From positions 1-32,706 of the forward strand of contig NZ_AGAF01000208.1 of NCBI RefSeq assembly GCF_000224515.1: a stretch of 32,706 nucleotides of DNA, written 5' to 3'. Source of the DNA: Desulfosporosinus sp. OT (GTDB lineage Bacteria; Bacillota; Desulfitobacteriia; Desulfitobacteriales; Desulfitobacteriaceae). The notes under the pieces are model-generated. The model ran no database searches and had not been told where the DNA came from. It saw nothing but the letters and a program-made list of their open reading frames with translations. The translations under genes were made by a program, and so were the position numbers. This document shows, in pieces, positions 25,099 through 32,706 of this stretch (the first letter of the stretch is position 1; each line of letters starts with the position of its first letter).

Positions 25099-25238
25099 AT
25101 ATTTTTTAACAAAATTTAAGATTATTACTCAGTCATTCACAATTTTCTCACAACTAAACAACCTCAATAATCGGTTACCCAATCGATTTTGAATTTACTT
25201 TTTAAGATGATTCCTATTAAATAGAACAGAGCATGTTA

Positions 25239-27446
25239 CTATTTTATATAGTAATTCTTTGGAAGCTCTACCGCATAGGTATGAACTAAAGCGTAAGCGG
25301 CTTCTGCTCTTGTTACCGTCTTATCCGGCTGCACGTAATCTCCCTCAATACTTAGAATCCCCAGTCCCCAAGCCAAAGCAATGTAACCTAATGAATCAGA
25401 TTTAATTGTCTTAGCATCAACAAATGGAACATTATAAATTCCTTTAATCTGAGCGGATGCCTCCATATTGATCAATCGAATCATAAATTTAGACAGAGAT
25501 GCTCTGTTTATATAAGAACCTAGTTTCAAGTCCTCCTGAAGCCAGTTACGATCTTTGGCAATCTTCAGAATATCTTCATCACTTAGATCTCGATCGCGAC
25601 CATCTCCTCCTGCGATTAACATAGCCCGCAAGAGCGAACCAACTGTGAGTTTTTCATTCGGATGGAAGGTATCACCATATTCCCCGAATGCTCCAGCAAG
25701 GCCCATAATACTTATTTCTTTTTCCGCGAAATTCCCCTGAATATCCGTATAGTGATGAGGGATAGCCCATTGAGATAGTGATTTTCCATACCAATCCACT
25801 GGTTCACCAGTTTGCGCATCCAACATTCCAGAAATGTACATATTGCTGTCTGTATTAGGTTGATAGACTAGTCGAACTTCCTGTTGTCCGTTTTGATGAA
25901 AAATTTGAGAGTAATTCAACACCAGCGGACGTATGTGTAAAAACTGTTCTGTCGCTTGATTAAGAGAGAGCACATTCAAAGGGCTTGAAAAATTTAGATC
26001 TGACCAGTTTAGATTAAAATTAATTACATGTTTTGTGACTGCATCGACAGTTAGATCCATTCCATTGCGTGAAACAGGAAGACCATTAACCAACCTTACA
26101 TAATGGAAATTCTGAATATTTTCAGATGTTTCTCCTCCAGAGAAGTTCTCGGTGTCCAATTTAGCAAGCTTAAATCGATCTGGCTGTACGCGTTGGAGAA
26201 AGCCCTCGGCTAATTTTTGCGCACTTGCACGACTAAGTGGATTAGACTTGTCTCCTGAGTTTGCTGGACTTGACATGCCAAAACCGACAAAATCTCCTGT
26301 TTCGGCATTCACACGGGCATTTATAAAGCTAAATTCGCCCATATCACTAGGCTGATTATTCCAATCTAAATTCCAGACTTGTTCATTAGGGTTTTGCCAA
26401 TCTGGATTCAGGTTAGAACCTCGCAAGACGAGATCACTCGGTATGTTAACCATTTTCTTAACTATCTCGACTGCTTCATCTCTAGATATTTGGGTAGCCT
26501 CTGAAGTATTGTGACCGGGCGTTGTGATTTCTGGAGACATCGCTTCCGTGGGTATTCCTGTGGAAACAGTACTTGCTGCTACCATAGTTTGATAAGCCCC
26601 CTCCTGTGCATCAAGAGTCACCGGTTTCCCACTCAGAGCATCGATAGCTCCTCCGCAGTATTTATTAGACAACTGATACACTAGAAGCGCACGTTGAGGG
26701 GCTTGGCTTTGAGGGTCCATCATTTGAGGTATGTAATACTGCAATTCGAGCATCGGTGCGCCCATAAAAACCTGAAGAGCTTTTTCTGGTAATATAACGT
26801 TCTTTGCCTCAGGAAAAACGAGATCCTCAGTCCAATTCAAGTTGTAATTTCTGATCGACCCATCATCTCCACTGACACCAACGTTCAGACCATTGCCGGG
26901 AAAAGGAATACCATTGACAAGGCGAATCCAGTGAAAATTGTAGGTAAAAGGTTGAGCATTATCTAATACAAAACCTTGTTGCTCATCTTTTACAAGTTGT
27001 ATTTCCGTTTGATGTTTGCTAACTAATTTAGTGACCAAAGCAGTAGATATTTTCTCAGCTTCCCCTTCAGATAAAACAGGCAGTCTAAATGCCGACTGAA
27101 ACGGTCCTTCCCATTGGCTTATATTGATGATTTCTCCAGTTGTAGCATCCACCTGAGCATTAAAACTCCCGCTTGGTTGGTCGACTGAATTCCAATTGAG
27201 TGAATAGGTCGCCCGATTGTTATAATCGTTATATCCTGTGGACAGTCGTGTGTATTTTGTCGGAATCGTAAAGTTATCTTTGACCAGCTGAACAGCTTGA
27301 TCTGTCGTAATTGTAATTTTAGCTGGAGTAGAGCCAACGACTTTTGTTTCGTTTTCTGTTCCAAAAACATTTGCAGGATAAACTGCAAATTGTATAAGGA
27401 ACATAAAAACAACTAAACTATTCAAAACACGTATTTTCCTCAACAA
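25239..27446 (-). CDS. Secreted protein with duplicated YcdB/YcdC repeats and C-terminal SLH domains
   Basis: 735 residues. Signal peptide of about 29 residues. Two tandem homologous halves (about 45-300 and 325-580): compare FHWIRLVNGIPFPGNGL with FHYVRLVNGLPVSRNGM, and TDQAVQLVK with SRDEAVEIVK. These are PepSY/YcdB-YcdC (DUF4901-like) repeats, thought to bind or inhibit wall hydrolases or proteases; exact function unknown. The C-terminal 140 residues are S-layer-homology-like (FGEYGDTFHPNEKLT, FVDAKTIKSDSLGYIALAWG, DKTVTRAEAAYALV), which would bind the protein to the wall. The start is TTG with AAAGGA ten bases ahead; an out-of-frame ATG lies between site and start. The neighbouring deacetylase suggests a shared wall role. 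Confidence 0.88.
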   Translation of the reverse strand: MLRKIRVLNSLVVFMFLIQFAVYPANVFGTENETKVVGSTPAKITITTDQAVQLVKDNFTIPTKYTRLSTGYNDYNNRATYSLNWNSVDQPSGSFNAQVDATTGEIINISQWEGPFQSAFRLPVLSEGEAEKISTALVTKLVSKHQTEIQLVKDEQQGFVLDNAQPFTYNFHWIRLVNGIPFPGNGLNVGVSGDDGSIRNYNLNWTEDLVFPEAKNVILPEKALQVFMGAPMLELQYYIPQMMDPQSQAPQRALLVYQLSNKYCGGAIDALSGKPVTLDAQEGAYQTMVAASTVSTGIPTEAMSPEITTPGHNTSEATQISRDEAVEIVKKMVNIPSDLVLRGSNLNPDWQNPNEQVWNLDWNNQPSDMGEFSFINARVNAETGDFVGFGMSSPANSGDKSNPLSRASAQKLAEGFLQRVQPDRFKLAKLDTENFSGGETSENIQNFHYVRLVNGLPVSRNGMDLTVDAVTKHVINFNLNWSDLNFSSPLNVLSLNQATEQFLHIRPLVLNYSQIFHQNGQQEVRLVYQPNTDSNMYISGMLDAQTGEPVDWYGKSLSQWAIPHHYTDIQGNFAEKEISIMGLAGAFGEYGDTFHPNEKLTVGSLLRAMLIAGGDGRDRDLSDEDILKIAKDRNWLQEDLKLGSYINRASLSKFMIRLINMEASAQIKGIYNVPFVDAKTIKSDSLGYIALAWGLGILSIEGDYVQPDKTVTRAEAAYALVHTYAVELPKNYYIK

Positions 27447-27718
27447 TTTTCATCGATCCTTTCTCACCTTGACCTTGTTAGTAGGCTACTCTAGAAGAAT
27501 ACAATCAACTAAACAACGTTTCGTAAACTCAGACCAGTTAATCCATCCCCTCTCTTTAGTCAGTAAATTAAAGAAATATAGAAAACCATTTTAACAACAC
27601 TGTCTACAAGTACTATATATTCTTTATTTTCCAATATATTCCTTCTTTGATTTGCTCAATTTATATTTATTGGTATTATTAATTTGGTCAAATGTTGCAG
27701 TCACTAGTGCATTAGTCA
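27447..27718. other. AT-rich gap upstream of the SLH gene
   Basis: No coding signal on either strand. It must hold the promoter of the SLH gene. The only -35 look-alike is minus-strand TTGACC at 27686-27691, with a poor -10 and a 240-base distance, so I do not call it. The right end is the comM terminator. Confidence 0.4.
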
Positions 27719-27750
27719 CAAAAAATGAACCCCGGTCCTCCGAGGTTCAT
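27719..27750 (-). terminator. Intrinsic terminator after comM
   Basis: Minus strand: ATGAACC-T-CGG-AGGA-CCG-G-GGTTCAT, a stem of seven plus three base pairs with one internal mismatch, followed by TTTTTTG. It lies 12 bases after the comM stop codon and separates comM from the SLH gene. Confidence 0.85.
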
Positions 27751-27761
27751 CTTCTTTAAGA

Positions 27762-29321
27762 TTATATCTGTAACCGTTTATCCAAAGCACGAAATTGTAT
27801 TGCTTCAGCCAGATGCTCTGGAAGAATATCCGAAGAACCATCTAGATCAGCAATCGTGCGCGCAACCCTTAAAATTCGATCATGAGCGCGGGCACTAAGA
27901 TGTTGGCTATCAAATATCCTTTGTAACAGCGACTCTCCATTTGAAGTCAACTTACCATATTTTTTCGTTTCTTTAGCTGTCATTTCTGCATTGGTTTTGC
28001 CTGATCCTAATCGAGCCCATTGTCTCCGACGGGCTGCCATCACTCGTTCCCTAACCACACTGGAGGGAACTTTGTCATTGCTGTTCTTTAACTCCGAGTA
28101 GTTCAGCCTTGGAACCTCGATATGCATATCAAAACGATCTAAAAGCGGGCCAGAAATTCTTCCTCGATAATTTTGAATTTGCATAGGTGTGCAATGGCAC
28201 GCTCGTCCCTGATCGCCGAAAAAACCACACGGACAAGGGTTCATACTGGCAATGACACTGACATGAGCGGGATAGGTAATACTGCCTGATTGACGAGTTA
28301 TCGTCAATTCTCGATCTTCCAATGGTTGACGGAGACACTCTAAAACTTCTCGAGCAAACTCTGGTAACTCATCCAAAAACAAGACACCATAATTAGCAAG
28401 ACTTAATTCACCCGGACGCAAATCACGCCCTCCTCCAATCATACCCACCTTAGTAATAGTATGGTGAGGACTGCGAAAAGGACGATGTTGAACCAGGGAA
28501 CCATTACAATTTAGTAACCCACAAACGCTGTAGAGCTGCGTAACTTCTATACTTTCCTGCTCGCTTAATTGGGGAAGTATACCTGAATATGCCTTGGCCA
28601 GAAGGGTCTTACCTGATCCTGGAGGCCCAACCAAAACAACATTGTGACCGCCCGCCGCTGCGATCTCCAAAGCTCTTTTGGCATGTTGTTGGCCATGAAT
28701 ATCGGTCCAATCCACTTGGCTGCTATTATATACTTGAGACTGAGGATGTTGAGCTAACATTTCATCTTCAAAGTCGCTCGTTTTTTCAAGTGCCTGAGTA
28801 ATTCTCCTCAATGTAGAGATGCTATGCGCTTCGAGACCGGTCACAAGACGAGCTTCAGCTAAATTATCGGGAGGAACAATCAGACATAAACATTCAGCGA
28901 CGCTCTCCCCCGCTGAATGTTTATTATGCTCTCGGACTAATCCGATAGCCATTGTCAATACCCCCGGTACTGGACGAAGTATCCCCTCCAAGGATAATTC
29001 GCCGGTGAAAACATAATGAATAAGGGTAGAGCATAAGCATTGTTCTGTCGCAGCCAAAATCCCTATCGCAATCGGCAAATCGAGACCAGATCCAGCTTTG
29101 CGTAGATCAGCGGGTGCCAAATTTACGGTTACGCGTTGTAAGGGGAATTGGTAACCAGAGTTTCGAATTGCTGAGCGAACTCTGTCTCTGGCCTCTCTCA
29201 CCGCCGTCGTGGCCAACCCGACAATCTCAAAACTTGGCAGACCGTTCGACACGTCAACTTCAACACGAATTAAGTGAGCTTGCAACCCAATAACTGTCAT
29301 TCCATATACTGCTGCGAACAT
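27762..29321 (-). CDS. comM: Mg-chelatase-like AAA+ protein ComM (YifB)
   Basis: Hexameric helicase that promotes branch migration in natural transformation in Gram-negatives; wide role in DNA integration, less tested in Firmicutes. 519 residues. N-terminal ChlI-like domain (GLPSFEIVGLATTAVREARDR, VNLAPADLRKAGSGLDLPIA); AAA+ core with Walker A GPPGSGKT, then HHTITKVGMIGGG, Walker B GVLFLDELPEF, MNPCPCGFFGD and LLDRFDMHIEVP; C-terminal HTH-like Mg_chelatase_C (LSARAHDRILRVARTIADLDG). The start MFAAVYG is preferred because GGGAGGGG lies five bases ahead. Usually next to dprA; here apart from it. Confidence 0.96.
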   Translation of the reverse strand: MFAAVYGMTVIGLQAHLIRVEVDVSNGLPSFEIVGLATTAVREARDRVRSAIRNSGYQFPLQRVTVNLAPADLRKAGSGLDLPIAIGILAATEQCLCSTLIHYVFTGELSLEGILRPVPGVLTMAIGLVREHNKHSAGESVAECLCLIVPPDNLAEARLVTGLEAHSISTLRRITQALEKTSDFEDEMLAQHPQSQVYNSSQVDWTDIHGQQHAKRALEIAAAGGHNVVLVGPPGSGKTLLAKAYSGILPQLSEQESIEVTQLYSVCGLLNCNGSLVQHRPFRSPHHTITKVGMIGGGRDLRPGELSLANYGVLFLDELPEFAREVLECLRQPLEDRELTITRQSGSITYPAHVSVIASMNPCPCGFFGDQGRACHCTPMQIQNYRGRISGPLLDRFDMHIEVPRLNYSELKNSNDKVPSSVVRERVMAARRRQWARLGSGKTNAEMTAKETKKYGKLTSNGESLLQRIFDSQHLSARAHDRILRVARTIADLDGSSDILPEHLAEAIQFRALDKRLQI

Positions 29322-29402
29322 TCCATCCCCTCCCATAGGTTAGAATGTTCGCTGCAACGCTCTATATTCCTTCCATATTAATCAAAATATGGATTAATTG
29401 TT

Positions 29403-31226
29403 CTAGCAACTAATTATCGAATCACGTGGAAGAGTTATCCGGAAAATCGTTCCTATTCCCATATCGCTTTCAACTTTTATCTGCCCTCCGTGTGCTTCTA
29501 CAATCTGTCGCACTATTGCTAGACCTAAGCCCATTCCACCATCTTTTCGACACCTTGCTTTATTGACCCTGAAGAAACGATCAAAGATGTAGGGCAAAGC
29601 TTCTTTGGGGATCCCTTCCCCTTCGTCTTGGACAGCAAATTGAACCTGATTTGCTTCTTCCTCAAGAAAAACTCGGACAGTTTTTCCGCATTGAGTATGA
29701 CTCATTGCATTGTCTAATAAATTTATAAAGACTTGTAAGAGCCGATCAGGATCCGCAAATATTTCGCCTGACCCTTGCGAAATCTCCAGATTTATACCCA
29801 ACTCCTGTGCTCGACCTTGAAAACGTTGCTCCAAATCACTCATGAAGCCTTCCAGGTCAATAGAAACTCGTTGCATACTTTGTCCACGTTCGAGCCAATT
29901 AATATCTTGTAGATCCTTAACTAAACGAGCTAAGCGTTTGGCTTCTTCCAAGACTAATTCAATGTGTTCACCTTGTTGATGTTCCGGTATCACGTCGTCC
30001 TGAATTGCCTCCAAGTACCCTTGAATTAGGTGAAGTGGGGTCCTAAGCTCATGCGTGACACTCGCCAAAAACTCGCGTCGTGCTTTTTCCGCCCGCAAAG
30101 ACGCTGTTACATCGCGCAGGACTGCAACATGGCCGCGAATCCTCTCAGTCTCCGCCATAGGAGCCATAACCACTTGCAAAATCTGAATTCCCAGAGTAAT
30201 CGTTGCATAGTTTTCAATCTGACCAGTATTTTGGGTCATTGTTTGAAGGAAGTTAACAATTTGGGTCTTTCGTTCCTGAAGATCCGTTTCATTTTCTTGC
30301 CATAATGCTTTAGCAGAATCATTTGCATAAAGAATTAATCCATCGCAATTCAACATGATAACGGCATCACTGATGCTTTCCACTATCCCTTGAAGCAGAT
30401 TTTTCTCCTGTGAAAGCCATTCCATGTGGTTTTTCAAACTTTCTCCCATAGAATTCAGAGACTCGGCCAACTCTCCGATCTCATCTTGACTCGTCACTCC
30501 TTGAATGGGGAGAAAGTCTCCGTTTGCCATGCGCGTCGCTCCTCGCTGCATTAACGCAAGGGGCCTCGTGACCTGTCTTGCAAAAATTAGACTTACCACC
30601 GTGGCCAAAAAAACAGCAATTAATGAAGCGTAGAGAATAAGCCAACGAAATGTCGCTATACTCTCCTGAATTGGTATGGGAGAGCTCCCCAATAACACAA
30701 CTCCTTGGACCGGTTTTGTACCGACAGGCGTGGCAGCAAGTAACATTGTCTGTCCACCACTGTTAACCTGTGAGGCATTAATCCTAATAGTTTGTCCAGA
30801 CAGAACAAGCGCCAAATCCTGATCCGTAAAAAAGTCAGATGGTCGCAAGTTCCGCGACCACCCTCCAATAAGTCCTCCAAGGTCTCTTCCTATACCGCCT
30901 TGCAGAACTTGAGGTGTATGAGAGCTTGAACCCGCTATCACTAAAATATTTCCTTGTGGATCAAGTAGTACTAATTGCGTCCCAGAAGTTAACTTAAACG
31001 TTGCTAATAGGCTTAACCGTTCACTCCAACTTGGAATAGCCGCCAATTGAGTTGATATTTCTGTCGCCTCAGTCTTAAGCGAATCCAACTTCTGTTGCAG
31101 ATAAAAATCCCCAAATAGCCAAGTAATCGTGAGCCCTAACCCTCCCAGAACAGCAAGAATCAGGAGCGTCATAGCTAACCACAGTTTTATTGAAATCGAC
31201 CATGAATTACGCACTTTTGTATTCAT
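29403..31226 (-). CDS. PAS-containing sensor histidine kinase (PhoR/ResE/WalK type)
   Basis: 607 residues. Membrane helix at about 15-38, extracytoplasmic sensing domain of about 150 residues, second helix at about 194-215, HAMP (RQVTRPLALMQRGATRMANGD region), PAS domain (about 275-375, ILLYAND-type ILYANDSAKALW), HisKA with His392 in ASVTHELRTPLH, and HATPase with FINLLDNAMSH, DEGEGIP, FDRFFRV and GGMGLGLAI. The layout matches the PhoR/ResE/WalK group. Its ATG overlaps the regulator stop (TAATG). It lies between comM and the regulator near yraN; the signal cannot be told from sequence. Confidence 0.94.
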   Translation of the reverse strand: MNTKVRNSWSISIKLWLAMTLLILAVLGGLGLTITWLFGDFYLQQKLDSLKTEATEISTQLAAIPSWSERLSLLATFKLTSGTQLVLLDPQGNILVIAGSSSHTPQVLQGGIGRDLGGLIGGWSRNLRPSDFFTDQDLALVLSGQTIRINASQVNSGGQTMLLAATPVGTKPVQGVVLLGSSPIPIQESIATFRWLILYASLIAVFLATVVSLIFARQVTRPLALMQRGATRMANGDFLPIQGVTSQDEIGELAESLNSMGESLKNHMEWLSQEKNLLQGIVESISDAVIMLNCDGLILYANDSAKALWQENETDLQERKTQIVNFLQTMTQNTGQIENYATITLGIQILQVVMAPMAETERIRGHVAVLRDVTASLRAEKARREFLASVTHELRTPLHLIQGYLEAIQDDVIPEHQQGEHIELVLEEAKRLARLVKDLQDINWLERGQSMQRVSIDLEGFMSDLEQRFQGRAQELGINLEISQGSGEIFADPDRLLQVFINLLDNAMSHTQCGKTVRVFLEEEANQVQFAVQDEGEGIPKEALPYIFDRFFRVNKARCRKDGGMGLGLAIVRQIVEAHGGQIKVESDMGIGTIFRITLPRDSIISC

Positions 31227-31915
31227 TAATGCACTAGATCGGGATCAAATTTATATCCCACACCCCATACGGTAACTAACATTCCCTTAATATCTGGAGG
31301 AGTTAGTTTCTCTCGTAACTTTTTGACATGCGTATCCACCGTACGAGCATCTCCATAAAAATCATAGCCCCAAACGGTTTCCATTAGCTGTTCTCGTGTG
31401 AAAACTCGCCCTCGATTCTTCGCTAAAAAATATAGTAGATCGAATTCCAGCGGAGTTAAATTAATAACTTCATCACCAATGCTAACACGATGTCGCTCTT
31501 TGTCGATACAGAGTTTCCCGGCCGTTATCTCCGTAGTTACCGGATGAAGTTGACCTGTGGAACGACGCAAAAGAGCTTTAACTCGAGCAACTAATTCTTT
31601 AGTACTAAATGGTTTAACTAAATAATCATCTGCACCTAATTCGAGACCCAAGACACGATCAAACTCTTCCCCACGTGCCGTCAACATAATAATCGGCAGC
31701 GCTGAACTCTCACGAATGTCGCGACAAACACGCCAACCGTCGATATCAGGCATCATAAGATCCACGATTAGAAGTGAAAATTGTCCCGCCCGAAACTTTT
31801 CCAAAGCGACACGCCCATCCTCAGCTTCCTCAACTTCAAAACCTTCCTTTTCTAGGTACAAACGAACTAACTTCCTGATTTTCTCTTCATCATCTACAAT
31901 TAAAATCGGATCCAA
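31226..31915 (-). CDS. OmpR/PhoB-family response regulator (ResD/WalR-like)
   Basis: 229 residues. Receiver domain with ILIVDDEEK, phosphorylated Asp52 (LLIVDLMMPDIDG), MLTARG and LVKPF. Winged-helix DNA-binding domain with NLTPLEFDLLYFLAKNRGRVFTR, VWGYDFYGDARTVDTHVKKL and VWGVGYKF. I chose the TTG start six bases after AGGGGGG, giving MDPILIVDDEE; an ATG 19 codons higher in the frame has no good site and would add a non-conserved tail. Partner of the kinase it overlaps by one base. The 118 bases upstream show no clear promoter. Confidence 0.92.
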   Translation of the reverse strand: MDPILIVDDEEKIRKLVRLYLEKEGFEVEEAEDGRVALEKFRAGQFSLLIVDLMMPDIDGWRVCRDIRESSALPIIMLTARGEEFDRVLGLELGADDYLVKPFSTKELVARVKALLRRSTGQLHPVTTEITAGKLCIDKERHRVSIGDEVINLTPLEFDLLYFLAKNRGRVFTREQLMETVWGYDFYGDARTVDTHVKKLREKLTPPDIKGMLVTVWGVGYKFDPDLVH

Positions 31916-32033
31916 TTTCTTCCCCCCTATGACCACTCTGAATTTGTTTTTTGGAAAAATCGCATAAATCATCTCGCTGAAATAAGTTTACCATTCAATC
32001 ATGACTAATTTGTGATGAAAGACTAAAGATTAT

Positions 32034-32390
32034 TTATAATGCCGCTTTAATCCATTTTACCTCAGTTTTTTTATCAATCCACCGTATCGCAACCACATCA
32101 AATCTTAGCCCTGGCCAGCTTGTATACCCCTGTTGCATCACATAGTACGAGGCAATTGCTTGCAAGCGTTGTGCCTTTTGAGGCGTTATACTTTCCTCTC
32201 CCCATCCTCTAAAGGCAGACCGTCGAGTGCGCACCTCAATAAATACCAATATTTTACCATCTCGAGCTATAATATCCATTTCTCCTTTAGGACAACGATA
32301 ATTTTTTTGAATTATGTACAACCCCGATTCTGTTACTAAACGCGCAGCAAATTCTTCGCCTGATTTTCCCAAGGACTGTTTATTCTCCAC
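32034..32390 (-). CDS. yraN: YraN family endonuclease-like protein (UPF0102)
   Basis: 118 residues, the normal family length. Restriction-endonuclease-like fold: LGKSGEEFAARLV helix, NYRCPKGEMDIIARDG with the acidic catalytic pair, ILVFIEVRTRRS with the E-V-K/R motif (R in place of K), and the final FDVVAI strand. Function unknown, probably DNA repair or Holliday-type cutting. The start is GTG with AGGAG thirteen bases upstream, which is long; a TTG at codon 7 preceded by GTGGAG would give MGKSGEEF and is an alternative. In Firmicutes it is usually between rnhB and comM. Confidence 0.92.
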   Translation of the reverse strand: MENKQSLGKSGEEFAARLVTESGLYIIQKNYRCPKGEMDIIARDGKILVFIEVRTRRSAFRGWGEESITPQKAQRLQAIASYYVMQQGYTSWPGLRFDVVAIRWIDKKTEVKWIKAAL

Positions 32391-32621
32391 TGAAATTCAG
32401 ACACTCCTTTTTCTTCTGTACTCCCTTAAGATTGATGCAATATTACTTTACAGTTCGAAATGAGACTAGTTTAACTATATCACCAGATCGTTGATTTTTC
32501 TAATATTCCTACAATTAGAGGTTACAACTTAAATTTTGATTTCTAAAATTAAATTACATCTGCTTAAAGAATGAAGATTATTCAGCATATTATATAAACA
32601 ATCCTTAAAATAATTCCGAAC
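32391..32621. other. AT-rich upstream region of yraN, no gene
   Basis: No open frame with a ribosome binding site on either strand. It must contain the yraN promoter, but I found no -35/-10 pair with acceptable spacing. Confidence 0.4.
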
Positions 32622-32676
32622 AAAAAAGGGGGCGTAACAACTTATATAACAAGTTTAGTTACAGCCCCTTTTTGTT
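32622..32676. terminator. Bidirectional terminator at the right edge
   Basis: AAAAAAGGGGGC on the left and GCCCCTTTTTG on the right, with GTAAC/GTTAC and AACTT/AAGTT further in, form a three-part stem around 32628-32668. A T-run follows on both strands. It probably closes a minus-strand gene lying beyond the window (rnhB would be expected there) and isolates yraN. Confidence 0.75.
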
Positions 32677-32706
32677 TTGTCTAAAATGTTTGTTCCATTA
32701 TAGCTC

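Noticed and set aside
25141-25155. AATTTTCTCACAACT as a CodY box
   Set aside because: Three mismatches, far from any promoter and downstream of a gene end.

Overview
The window reads as chromosomal DNA of an anaerobic, spore-forming Firmicute of the Peptococcaceae, most like Desulfosporosinus or Desulfitobacterium. The support is an SspF-like small acid-soluble spore protein, CodY, an S-layer-homology protein, strong AGGAGG-type ribosome binding sites and the gene order. The genus is an inference; no database was searched. Almost every gene lies on the minus strand; the one clear plus-strand gene is the spore protein at 17106-17291.

Right to left, which is the direction of transcription, the window starts with yraN, an OmpR-type response regulator with its PAS-containing kinase, and comM (27762-32390). 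An accessory block follows at about 15618-27446: a secreted YcdB-repeat/SLH protein, a polysaccharide deacetylase, a second two-component pair, a lipoprotein whose start overlaps the kinase stop, a small membrane protein, a 45-codon gene one base upstream of a GH13 alpha-glucosidase, the spore protein, ku, and a fragment that looks like a decayed ligD. Conserved order resumes with dprA-topA-trmFO-xerC-hslV-hslU-codY and then rpsB-tsf-pyrH-frr-uppS-cdsA. In many Firmicutes comM lies close to dprA-topA, so the envelope and DNA-end-joining genes look like cargo inserted between comM and dprA.

The left half is housekeeping: protein synthesis (rpsB, tsf, frr), UMP phosphorylation (pyrH), lipid-carrier and phospholipid precursors (uppS, cdsA), nutrient-responsive regulation (codY), ATP-dependent proteolysis (hslVU), chromosome-dimer resolution (xerC), tRNA methylation (trmFO) and supercoiling control (topA). 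Several genes are translationally coupled: pyrH/frr and frr/small gene overlap by 4 bp, kinase and lipoprotein by 8 bp, and the second regulator and kinase meet at TAATG.

The most unusual non-coding content is a set of degenerate 7-bp-period repeats that change orientation inside each element and so fold into hairpins. They fill gaps between stop codons and the next ribosome binding site at four places (about 2797-2970, 5222-5449, 6810-6886, 14166-14204). There is also a 39-bp tandem repeat before the glucosidase gene (19316-19441) and a perfect 29-bp inverted repeat at 25035-25098. I see no rRNA, tRNA, CRISPR array, intact insertion sequence or prophage. No wholly new multi-gene system is proven; the best candidates for new biology are the heptamer elements, the lipoprotein/two-component/envelope cluster and several small conserved-looking genes.
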